Origin: Thermoplasmatota archaeon
GTDB lineage: Archaea; Thermoplasmatota; Thermoplasmata; Methanomassiliicoccales; Methanomassiliicoccaceae
DNA: 13,689 bases
Reading direction: 5' to 3'
NCBI GenBank assembly: GCA_022709105.1
Contig: JAKIXL010000007.1
Coordinates: 6,973 to 20,661 of the forward strand
This document shows positions 7,700 through 13,542 of the stretch, piece by piece (within the stretch, counting starts at the first letter, position 1; the number at the start of each line of letters is the position of its first letter). The translations under genes and the position numbers were made by a program. The notes under the pieces were generated by a model. The model was not told the origin of the DNA. It did not search any database and was given only the letters and a program-made list of their open reading frames with translations.

Positions 7700-8391
7700 C
7701 CCTCCACTGCCGCGCCTGCGACCTCAGCGGCCCTATCCTTGATAATCAACTTGCCCTTGAGAAGGTCCGGCCGGGCCCTTGCCAAGTAATCGAAGAACAT
7801 CACGAACAGCACGCCCTCGACGACCGCCAAAGGTATCTGAGTGACGGCGAAGATGCCGAAGAAGGTGATGAACGAGGTCATGGCGTTCCCGTCGGTGGGG
7901 TAGGCCAAAGCAAGCTGTAGCGCGGTAACGATGTACGTTGCCAGGTTCGCCAGGAACGCGGTCACGAACACAGTGGGGACCAGCCCCATCCTGACCTTGT
8001 TCATGCCCTTGTATGCCATCCATCCGATCAAAGGTCCGGCGATCCCCATGGAGAAGATGTTGGCCCCCAGCGTGGTTATCCCGCCATGGGCCAAGAGCAG
8101 CGCCTGGAAGATCAGAACGATCGTGGCCAGGACAGAAGTGATCGCGACCCCATGCAGGATGGTGGAAGCGCCGGTCCCTGTTGGATGGGACGAGGACCCG
8201 GTAACCGACGGCAGCTTAAGTGATGAGAGAACGAAGATGAAGGCGCCGGCCAGGGCCACTGACATCTTCATCTCCGGCTGCTCCGCGAACAGTTTCCGTA
8301 TCCTAACGAACCCCCATATCACCACCGGTATCGAAAGGGCGAACCAAAACAACGCCCATTCGACCGGAAGGAAACCTTCCATTATGTGCAT
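7696..8391 (-). CDS. cbiM: cobalt-binding transporter subunit CbiM
   Basis: CbiM is the substrate-capture (S) component of the cobalt ECF transporter. I choose the start at 8391, giving 231 residues beginning MHIMEGFLP. The family binds metal with its extreme N-terminus and a His at position 2, and a perfect GGAGG (8398-8402) lies 6 bases upstream of this ATG. A longer in-frame start at 8406 would bury that His and place the GGAGG inside the gene. The second metal-site region, [14 protein letters not shown], is present, as are six or seven hydrophobic segments. The metal could be Co2+ or Ni2+ by sequence; the cobalamin genes argue for cobalt. Confidence 0.95.
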   Translation of the reverse strand: MHIMEGFLPVEWALFWFALSIPVVIWGFVRIRKLFAEQPEMKMSVALAGAFIFVLSSLKLPSVTGSSSHPTGTGASTILHGVAITSVLATIVLIFQALLLAHGGITTLGANIFSMGIAGPLIGWMAYKGMNKVRMGLVPTVFVTAFLANLATYIVTALQLALAYPTDGNAMTSFITFFGIFAVTQIPLAVVEGVLFVMFFDYLARARPDLLKGKLIIKDRAAEVAGAAVEG

Positions 8392-8432
8392 ACCATGCCT
8401 CCGCATCCGTCCATTGGTCCTTTGTAAGACAT
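8382..8432 (-). CDS. leader peptide ORF ahead of cbiM (16 residues)
   Basis: An ATG at 8432 has a perfect GGAGG (8441-8445) 8 bases upstream. It opens a 16-residue frame, [16 protein letters not shown], in the same frame as the 63-residue candidate. Its stop TAA (8382-8384) lies inside the first codons of cbiM, and its Gly-Gly codons are the Shine-Dalgarno site of cbiM. Translation of this frame would therefore directly govern access to the cbiM start. The Asp-Gly-Cys...Cys tail could bind metal; that is inference. Confidence 0.5.
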   Translation of the reverse strand: MSYKGPMDGCGGMVCT

Positions 8433-8573
8433 CTCACTTTCCTCCCTCGATAGTTCCTCTCTCTCCTCCGATATCTGCGTTGGAATTAATTGGATGTATA
8501 ATCCAACTGATGTGATAATGATAAATATTACTAATAATACTATCCTTAACAAAAAAAAGACTTCCTCGCTCAC
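8382..8573 (-). CDS. possible 63-residue single-helix membrane protein
   Basis: The frame starts at a GTG that overlaps the regulator stop as GTGA and ends at a TAA overlapping the cbiM start by 10 bases. It would encode one membrane helix (residues about 5-30), an acidic linker ([14 protein letters not shown]) and a tail, [15 protein letters not shown]. Tight coupling at both ends favours a real gene. Against it, codons 6-35 are AT-rich with repeated TTA leucine codons unlike the neighbouring genes, and the stretch contains a T8 run on this strand, a TATA box and a 17-bp palindrome. The hydrophobic segment may therefore be a by-product of promoter DNA, with only the last 16 codons translated (see leader ORF). 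Confidence 0.4.
   Translation of the reverse strand: MSEEVFFLLRIVLLVIFIIITSVGLYIQLIPTQISEEREELSREESEMSYKGPMDGCGGMVCT
8490..8506. promoter_or_regulatory. 17-bp palindromic operator at cbiM promoter
   Basis: TTGGATGTATAATCCAA is a perfect 6-5-6 inverted repeat. It lies about 27 bases (centre to centre) downstream, in the cbiM direction, of the TATA box at 8520-8530, where the transcript should begin. A further half-site GTTGGA is at 8479-8484. It matches the site at 9843-9859 at 15 of 17 positions. Confidence 0.65.
8514..8532 (-). promoter_or_regulatory. TATA box and Fur-box-like site for cbiM
   Basis: On the minus strand TAATATTTATC (8530-8520) is a TATA-like element. The plus strand of the same stretch begins GATAATGATAA and agrees with the 19-bp bacterial Fur consensus at about 15 positions by hand alignment. 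The site overlaps the TATA box, so a bound regulator would block transcription. Confidence 0.45.
8551..8558 (-). terminator. T8 run after the regulator gene
   Basis: Eight consecutive A residues on the plus strand give TTTTTTTT on the minus strand, 11 bases past the regulator stop codon. Oligo-T is the usual archaeal termination signal, so part of the regulator transcript may end here before the cbiM promoter. No hairpin accompanies it. Confidence 0.4.
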
Positions 8574-8962
8574 ATCTCAGCGCCATTCTCCTCACACTCC
8601 TTGCAGATCCCGCTCATACTGAGAGAGCATCGGTGGACCTGGAACCCGCACTTGCGGGACAGGTCGTACAGGCTCATGTCATAAGGTATGCAGTAAAGGC
8701 GGTGGCAGACGATGCACTCGAAATGGGCGTTCGTATCGGGATGCTTAGCGAAGGTGCTCAGTTGTCCCTTAGGCACCTCTGAGATCATGCCCTGGGACTT
8801 CAGTTTGTTCAGGTTCCTATAAACCGTGCCCAGGCTAATGTTCGGCAAGCTCTTCCTGGCCTCGAAATATATCTCGTCGGCAGTAAGATGAACGTTGCTC
8901 AGGTAGACAATGTCCACGATGGTCTTGAGCTGCTTCGTCCACCTCTTGATGTTCGAGGACAT
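8570..8962 (-). CDS. Fur-family metalloregulator
   Basis: The protein has 130 residues from the chosen start. It has a winged-helix DNA-binding half with the Fur/PerR signature HLTADEIYFEARKSLPNISLGTVYRNLNKL (25-54), then a dimerisation half with CIVC (83-86) and CKEC (120-123), the paired CxxC structural zinc site, plus His74, His80 and Asp95 as possible regulatory metal ligands. I choose the ATG at 8962 because a TATA-like element (8986-8993) lies about 27 bases upstream, the usual leaderless spacing; the ORF can extend to 8989, adding MSISNHYHS. TGATAATGAT (8967-8976) sits between TATA and start, so autoregulation is plausible. Its place at the head of the cobalt operon suggests metal sensing; whether Co, Fe or Zn cannot be told. 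Confidence 0.85.
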   Translation of the reverse strand: MSSNIKRWTKQLKTIVDIVYLSNVHLTADEIYFEARKSLPNISLGTVYRNLNKLKSQGMISEVPKGQLSTFAKHPDTNAHFECIVCHRLYCIPYDMSLYDLSRKCGFQVHRCSLSMSGICKECEENGAEM

Positions 8963-8966
8963 CGAA

Positions 8967-8993
8967 TGATAATGATTACTGATACTCAAATAA
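8967..8993 (-). promoter_or_regulatory. promoter and Fur-box-like site of the regulator gene
   Basis: On the minus strand TTATTTGA (8993-8986) serves as a TATA box about 27 bases ahead of the ATG at 8962. TGATAATGAT (8967-8976, plus-strand reading) lies between them and recurs exactly at 8513-8522 in the cbiM promoter. The arrangement fits negative autoregulation. Confidence 0.45.
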
Positions 8994-9231
8994 CCTTGGT
9001 CCCCACCTGCTTTCGCGTTCGAGAACTGCCTTTTCCCCCCATGCCGGGTCCAGGGGCCATGGACCCATAGTGGGCCGTGTAAGCTGGGCGATTACCAAGT
9101 TCCTTTTACCCGTCGACAAGCGAAAAGAAGGGCGTTGCGGCCCTGAACATCAAATGGGCCGCATCCTCGCGGACTCGGGGCCTCTGGCGCCACCAGGGAT
9201 GGACCGGCCCCATATGGCCGTTGGAAGGCCA
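8994..9231. other. intergenic stretch with one hairpin
   Basis: The only structure I see is GGGTCCA (9046-9052) with TGGACCC (9060-9066) around a 7-base loop. It has no T-run on either side and is not a convincing terminator. On the minus strand a pyrimidine-rich CTTCTTTTC (about 9130-9122) downstream of the zinc-ribbon gene could end that transcript. No coding potential is convincing. Confidence 0.3.
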
Positions 9232-9675
9232 TCATTTCAGAACAGCGTTGACGGGCGGTTCTGCCAGGGGGGCACCGCAAGAGGCGCACCGATGTCGATC
9301 ACGATCATTGACGCTTCCGCAGTACTCACACATAACGTGCATAGCTTTCATCAGTGCGGCAATCCGCCTCTTGGCCTTGATCTTGACGGCCCAGGCGCCA
9401 GCGACCAGTACGATCCCAATGCAGAAGAGCACAGCGGAGACCAATATGAAACCCGGTTCGGAGAGAACGGCCGGGAGCAAGAAAGCGAAGCTGAAGAACA
9501 GGGCCATGGATGCGAGGCTGAGCAAGAGCACGGTACCGAAGGCCGATGCTTCCTTGATCTGGACGACAGGGTCCTCCGGTGCGCGCGGATTCACCGTGGC
9601 GTGGCACTCCGGGCAGTACCTCTTGTTCAACATGACCAAGGCGTCGCATTCAGGGCACTGCCTAGCTTTGACCAT
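9232..9675 (-). CDS. double zinc-ribbon membrane protein
   Basis: The 147 residues have an N-terminal double zinc knuckle, CPEC (7-10) and CPEC (21-24), two hydrophobic segments in the middle (VLLLSLASMALFFSFAFLLPAVL and FILVSAVLFCIGIVLVAGAWAV), a basic stretch KIKAKRR, and a C-terminal ribbon CEYC...CASC. Archaeal proteins of this kind are common and mostly uncharacterised. I choose the ATG at 9675 because a TATA-like GTTAATA (9706-9700) lies 28 bases upstream; the ORF could start at 9696 with seven more residues (MTGSKAW). Function unknown. Confidence 0.7.
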   Translation of the reverse strand: MVKARQCPECDALVMLNKRYCPECHATVNPRAPEDPVVQIKEASAFGTVLLLSLASMALFFSFAFLLPAVLSEPGFILVSAVLFCIGIVLVAGAWAVKIKAKRRIAALMKAMHVMCEYCGSVNDRDRHRCASCGAPLAEPPVNAVLK

Positions 9676-9816
9676 CCACGCCTTCGACCCCGTCATGACT
9701 ATTAACCATTACGGCCCGGGCCTCACGATTGAATATCGATGATAATGCCCACGGAACAGGCCGATGAAGAGGCATCGAGCCCAGCTAGGATGAGCGGTCC
9801 TTAAAGAACAGAATGC

Positions 9817-9823
9817 TTAAATA
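9817..9823 (+). promoter_or_regulatory. strong TATA box ahead of the palindrome
   Basis: TTAAATA, in the context ATGCTTAAATACAC, is a close match to archaeal box A. About 25 bases downstream falls at 9843-9848, the start of the palindromic site. No protein start codon follows at a useful distance; the helicase gene has its own TATA box at 10056. Confidence 0.55.
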
Positions 9824-9842
9824 CACACTGCCCCATGCTTAG

Positions 9843-9859
9843 TTGGAGGTATCATCCAA
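9843..9859. promoter_or_regulatory. second copy of the palindromic operator
   Basis: TTGGAGGTATCATCCAA differs from the cbiM site at only two of 17 positions. The flanking base pairs extend the inverted repeat to seven per arm (9841-9847 with 9855-9861). A third GTTGGA half-site lies at 9868-9873. The site is centred about 31 bases from its TATA box, close to the spacing at cbiM. Confidence 0.6.
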
Positions 9860-9985
9860 CTCGAAGCGTTGGATCCTGCCCCAATAAGTAACGGCGACAG
9901 GTGAGGACCGCCATCCAAGATTCTGCCTAAGTTGCTCAGGCGCACTGGTTCCTCCTCCAGGTCTCACCTGTCGCTACCAAACCGG
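9843..9985 (+). ncRNA. putative structured non-coding RNA
   Basis: This is the core of the roughly 415-base protein-free stretch between 9676 and 10091. A transcript from the TATA box at 9817 would begin about 9843. It contains a perfect 12-bp stem, GCGACAGGTGAG (9894-9905) with CTCACCTGTCGC (9963-9974), extended by ACC/GGT past a bulged G. Inside it are a small hairpin, GCCT...AGGC (9925-9941 region), and a pyrimidine-rich TTCCTCCTCC segment (about 9949-9958) that is the complement of a Shine-Dalgarno sequence. I could not fit it to tRNA, SRP RNA, RNase P RNA, C/D or H/ACA guide RNA or a cobalamin riboswitch. The 3' end is not clear because there is no T-run. The class is unknown. Confidence 0.4.
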
Positions 9986-10055
9986 AAGCTGCCGCATATC
10001 ATCCGAAGAGCGCATGGACGCGACCGGCGGATATTCGGCCACCTCCCCCTCCCCA

Positions 10056-10063
10056 TTTAAGTA
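10056..10063 (+). promoter_or_regulatory. TATA box of the helicase gene
   Basis: TTTAAGTA is centred 32 bases upstream of the ATG at 10092, which would give a very short or absent leader. It lies inside the longer reading frame that begins at 10014, so the protein should start after it. Confidence 0.5.
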
Positions 10064-10091
10064 CCCAGATTTTGTAGGGAGAGCGTCTAAG

Positions 10092-12023
10092 ATGGGATAC
10101 GACAAGGACGCATATCAAAGGAACAAGGCCGACGCGCTCTTCCGAATGGGCTTCCACTCCGAGGTCATCGGACGGACGGATGACGCGGTTAAGAAGTATG
10201 AGAGCGCTTTGCGGGCTCATCCAACCCACTACGAGTCGCACGTCCAGCTCGGCAGGATATACCGCAAGAGGGGGATCGAGCAGAAAGCACACTATCACGA
10301 AAGCATGGCCCAACGGTCCAGATCGAAGGTCCATCAGGAAGCTCCAAGGCCAGCGCCTAAACGCGAGATCACCGCCCCGTCTCCGCCGATCGAGGTGAAG
10401 CGCTCAGTGGAGGTAACTAAGGAAGAGGTTGCCGACGCTCAGGCCGATGCCCTGATAAAAAAGATGCTCCCTCTGGTATGGGGCCCGTTCTATGGCCGGT
10501 TCGATAACCTCAGAGAGGTCCAGCGCCTTGCCGTTCCAGTGGTCCTCGGGGGAAGCAATGCCCTCATAATCTCATCCACCGCGGGCGGAAAGACCGAGGC
10601 GGTATTCGCTCCCCTGACCCAGCGCCTGATAATGGAGGGATGGCAGGGAACATCGATAATCTACATATCTCCGACCAGGGCCCTGGCCTCGGACATAAGG
10701 GGCCGACTGGAGAGCATGCTTACGCCTCTGGGCATCAAGGCGGCGTTACGCAGCGGGGACATAAAGGAACTCGACCGCACGAACCCCCAGGACGTGTTGG
10801 TGACCACCCCTGAGAGCCTGGACTCGATGGTGTCGCGCATGCCTGCACTGTTGAAGGACGTTCGAGCGATAGTGCTCGACGAGCTCCATATGGTCGACGG
10901 ATCATATCGCGGAGACCAGCTCAGGATACTTCTCAGGCGCATTGAGGCCCTCTCCAACAACCCGGTATCGATATATGGGGCATCGGCGACGGTGAGCGAC
11001 CCAATGGGGTTGGCATTGCGGTACATGTCATCGCCCATCATAGTGAGCTCGCCTGGTGGCAGGGACATAGACTATCAGATCGTACCCAGTCTTGAGAAGG
11101 CCGCAAGGGCGTTCAGGGAGAAAGAGCTGAAAAAGTGCCTTGTCTTCTGCAACACGCCTGAGGAGGCGGAGACGCTGGCCAATGGCGAGCTGAGGCAGTG
11201 GTTCCCGCCCAGCGTGCTCAAGGTCCACCATGGAAAGCTGCAGGTGCCCAAGCGTGCGGAGGCCGAAAGGGCGCTACGCTCGGAGGCCAAGGTCGTGTGT
11301 GCATGCACCTCCACCTTGGAGGTCGGAGTGGACATAGGCGATATAGACATGGTCATACTGGCCAATCGCCCGCGTTCGGTAGCGTCCATTGCACAGAGGA
11401 TCGGACGTGCGAACCGTCGTGAGGAGAGGATCAACACGGTCGCAGTGGCAAGGTCCGCGGGGGAGGCCGCTTACTACGAAAAGGTGTTCGAGGCCATCGC
11501 CCGCTCCAAATATGCCAGCGAGGAACGGTCCTTTGACCCTTCCGTGGTGGTCCAACAGGTACTCTCCAGCCTGTCCGGACCGGCAGGAGCGAAGGCCAGT
11601 GAGGTCCAGGGGCTGTTTTGCGGCCTCATGCCGGCCGAAGAAGTGAGGGCCGTATGGGAGCACCTTCACGACGGAGGATGGATCGAGCAGGACAATAACG
11701 GCCGCTGGTCCATAGGGAAGAGGGCGAGAGAATTCGGCCCCAAGGTGCACTCCAACATACCCGGGTCGGAGAGCATAGAGGTCGTGGAAGCCGATTCCGG
11801 ACAACCTATCGGAAACATCGCTCTGCCGATCGACAACATCTTCGTCCTCGGCGGACAGGCCTGGATGGTCCGCAAGAAGCTGAACGGTCGGGTGATGGTC
11901 TCCCAAGTGGACAGCGGTACCGATGTCGCGAACTTCGCCTCCTACGACCGCTTCGGGGCTTTCTTCGATCTGCTCCCGGCCGAGATCAAGCTACGCCACA
12001 GGAGAGAGATGGGCGCCTCCTAA
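10092..12023 (+). CDS. TPR-Lhr-type superfamily 2 helicase fusion
   Basis: The 643 residues begin with one or two TPR-like helix pairs (about 12-70: ALFRMGFHSEVIGRTDDAVKKYESALRAHP, then LGRIYRKRG), a proline/lysine-rich linker (75-110), and a full SF2 helicase core: motif I SSTAGGKTEA (161-170), Ia SPTRALASDI, Ib TTPESLDSM, II DELH (263-266), III SAT (298-300), V TSTLEVGVDIGDIDMV (406-421) and VI QRIGRANR (435-442). A winged-helix-like segment and a beta-rich tail (VLGGQAWMVRKKLNGRVMV) follow, as in Lhr-type helicases, which act in DNA repair. Motif I is STAGGKT rather than the usual PTGSGKT. I choose the ATG at 10092, after the TATA box, rather than 10014; a weak GGGAG precedes it. Specific role unknown. 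Confidence 0.85.
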   Translation: MGYDKDAYQRNKADALFRMGFHSEVIGRTDDAVKKYESALRAHPTHYESHVQLGRIYRKRGIEQKAHYHESMAQRSRSKVHQEAPRPAPKREITAPSPPIEVKRSVEVTKEEVADAQADALIKKMLPLVWGPFYGRFDNLREVQRLAVPVVLGGSNALIISSTAGGKTEAVFAPLTQRLIMEGWQGTSIIYISPTRALASDIRGRLESMLTPLGIKAALRSGDIKELDRTNPQDVLVTTPESLDSMVSRMPALLKDVRAIVLDELHMVDGSYRGDQLRILLRRIEALSNNPVSIYGASATVSDPMGLALRYMSSPIIVSSPGGRDIDYQIVPSLEKAARAFREKELKKCLVFCNTPEEAETLANGELRQWFPPSVLKVHHGKLQVPKRAEAERALRSEAKVVCACTSTLEVGVDIGDIDMVILANRPRSVASIAQRIGRANRREERINTVAVARSAGEAAYYEKVFEAIARSKYASEERSFDPSVVVQQVLSSLSGPAGAKASEVQGLFCGLMPAEEVRAVWEHLHDGGWIEQDNNGRWSIGKRAREFGPKVHSNIPGSESIEVVEADSGQPIGNIALPIDNIFVLGGQAWMVRKKLNGRVMVSQVDSGTDVANFASYDRFGAFFDLLPAEIKLRHRREMGAS

Positions 12024-12062
12024 TGAGGCCAGAGCGGAACGCCAAGAGCCAGCTCATTTCTA

Positions 12063-12293
12063 TTACGCTCTCTCCCTCCACTGCCCGGGGTTCTCCATGA
12101 GGTGGACCAGCGCAAAATTGCATCTTCTGCAATCGCCAGCTCCGGTCTTGGGCTCGTACCTGCAGCTTCTATCAAGTATCACGCAGGTGTACTCGGCCAC
12201 CTTACCTTTATCGAGGAGACCTGTATTGAACGCTTCCAGATCGGTGGGGGCTCGCTTGGCCGAAGTTCTGAACCAGTTGTGCGGCTCGTTCAC
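12063..12293 (-). CDS. small cysteine-containing hypothetical protein
   Basis: From a GTG at 12293 this encodes 76 residues, including SCRYEPKTGAGDCRRCNFALVHLMENPGQW, in which three cysteines (CRY...CRRC) could form a metal site. A TATA-like TTTTAATTT (12324-12316) lies about 27 bases upstream of that GTG. The frame can be extended to a TTG at 12332. It converges on the helicase gene, 39 bases away. I do not recognise the family. A plus-strand frame overlaps it, but its composition looks less protein-like. Confidence 0.5.
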   Translation of the reverse strand: MNEPHNWFRTSAKRAPTDLEAFNTGLLDKGKVAEYTCVILDRSCRYEPKTGAGDCRRCNFALVHLMENPGQWRERA

Positions 12294-12415
12294 AGCATCA
12301 TCAACGCTCTCTGCGAAATTAAAACTGAGCAAGAATGTAGACGGCCATCATCGGCCCTCGTGAGACAGGACCGGTCCCGCAAGAGGCCCCACGTCCATGC
12401 GGCGTCGCCTCCTGC

Positions 12416-12443
12416 CAACGGATGACAAAACCAATATCCGTTG
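12416..12443. promoter_or_regulatory. 8-bp dyad over the CDF transporter promoter
   Basis: CAACGGAT (12416-12423) and ATCCGTTG (12436-12443) form a perfect inverted repeat with a 12-base spacer. The right arm covers the TATA-like AATATCC (12433-12439), so a bound dimer would occlude the promoter. Confidence 0.5.
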
Positions 12444-12458
12444 TTGCCATGTAAGCAT

Positions 12459-13373
12459 GTGGATAAGAGCAGGCTAGCGGTCTTGGCCATCGCCGTAGGG
12501 ACCATCGTCTTCCTACTGAAGGTGCTGGCCTTCATGGAATCCGGCTCCGTGGCCCTTCTCTCCGATGCAATGGAGTCGATCATCAACATCGTCGCCTCGG
12601 TGATGATGTTCACGGCTCTCATCATCTCGTCCCGGCCGGAGGATGTCGAGCACAGGTACGGGCATCAAAAGGCCGAGAACATATCCGCCCTCATAGAAGG
12701 CATCCTTATCATCATCGCGGCCATTCTGATAATCCAGGCGACCGCCGGCCGATTGCTCGAACCCATCGAGCTGGAGAACGTGGACCTCGGAATGATGATA
12801 TCGCTGGCGGCAACGTCGATCAACGGCATCCTCGCCGCGATCATGATGAATGTGGCTAGATCTGAACGCTCGATGGCCCTGGAAGGGGATGCCAAGCATC
12901 TGTTCTCTGACGTCATATCATCAGTGGGGGTCGTGGCCGGCCTCTTCGTCGCCAGCGTCACCGGCCTCTACATCCTGGACCCGCTGATAGCGCTCGTGGT
13001 GGCCGCGCTCCTTATAAGGATGGGTATCGAGGTTCTCCGAAGAACGTCCCACGATCTGATGGACTCCTCCGCTCATGAGGAGGAGAAGACGATCATCGAC
13101 ATCCTCGAGAGGGGCGAGGGCTATCTGGAGTATCACGATCTTAAGACGAGGAGGTCGGGCAAGAGCATATTCATGGAGGTGCATCTTTGCCTCGAGGGCA
13201 ACGTCACCGTGTCAGAAGGGCAGAGGATCGTCACCAAGATCGAGGAGGACCTTAAGGCCGCCATCCCCGATATAGTCCCAAGCATTCGCATAGAGGACCA
13301 GACTAGATGCCGCAATGTCGTCACCCGGGAAGCGAGATCGGAAGATGACGGAGGCCGGTGGCCGGAAGATTGA
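12459..13373 (+). CDS. cation diffusion facilitator metal exporter
   Basis: CDF proteins export divalent metals (Zn, Fe, Co, Ni, Mn or Cd) in exchange for protons. The 304 residues have six hydrophobic segments, the TM2 motif SGSVALLSDAMESIINIVAS (Asp36, Glu39, Ser40), RYGHQKAEN after TM2, the TM5 motif DAKHLFSDVISS with HxxxD (His147, Asp151), and a C-terminal cytoplasmic domain (MEVHLCLEGNVTVSEGQ...IPDIVPSIRIED). The SDAxES version of TM2 differs from the DxxxD of FieF, so the substrate cannot be assigned. I choose the GTG at 12459 because the TATA-like element is 24 bases upstream; the frame can extend to TTG 12441. Confidence 0.9.
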   Translation: MDKSRLAVLAIAVGTIVFLLKVLAFMESGSVALLSDAMESIINIVASVMMFTALIISSRPEDVEHRYGHQKAENISALIEGILIIIAAILIIQATAGRLLEPIELENVDLGMMISLAATSINGILAAIMMNVARSERSMALEGDAKHLFSDVISSVGVVAGLFVASVTGLYILDPLIALVVAALLIRMGIEVLRRTSHDLMDSSAHEEEKTIIDILERGEGYLEYHDLKTRRSGKSIFMEVHLCLEGNVTVSEGQRIVTKIEEDLKAAIPDIVPSIRIEDQTRCRNVVTREARSEDDGGRWPED

Positions 13374-13542
13374 ACGCTGTCTTAGAGCCATCACCTCGAA
13401 TGCCGGCGGCCTGCCAGGCGACCCTATGGCGTGCCGCTCAGAGTTGTTTCGGTCAGACCGGCGGGGTCTCTTGGACCGTTCGCCGAGCCTTTAACAACGC
13501 AAGTCATTAAGGAGGACAGTGACATTGGAGGAAGGTGGTCCG
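13374..13542. other. intergenic stretch with weak hairpin and TATA-like element
   Basis: AGACC (13455-13459) and GGTCT (13465-13469) can form a 5-bp hairpin that might mark the end of the CDF transcript. TTTAACA (13491-13497) resembles a TATA box for the next gene. Nothing else stands out. Confidence 0.3.

Noticed and set aside
8390..8570. cobalamin riboswitch ahead of cbiM
   Set aside because: No B12-box-like sequence and no multi-helix fold fit in this AT-rich stretch; regulation by DNA-binding protein sites explains it better.
9046..9066. 7-bp hairpin as a terminator
   Set aside because: The stem is perfect, but no T-run follows on either strand and it lies about 170 bases from the nearest gene end it could serve.
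9070..9705. 211-codon plus-strand open frame
   Set aside because: It lies mostly antisense to the zinc-ribbon membrane gene, whose CxxC pairs and membrane segments are clear. The plus-strand translation is His/Gly/Arg-rich with no domain pattern.
9841..10010. tRNA, SRP RNA, RNase P RNA or guide RNA
   Set aside because: No acceptor stem with a T-loop (GGTTCGAATCC type), no SRP GNAR-tetraloop helix motif, no GAGGAAAGUC-type core, and no C/D box pair or correctly placed ACA. The region is left as an unclassified structured RNA.
10014..10091. 26-residue N-terminal extension of the helicase
   Set aside because: The segment contains the TATA box (10056-10063) and a Pro/Ser-rich, non-domain sequence; the start at 10092 fits promoter spacing.
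11274..11906. 210-codon minus-strand open frame
   Set aside because: It is antisense to the helicase C-terminal half and lies across helicase motifs V and VI.
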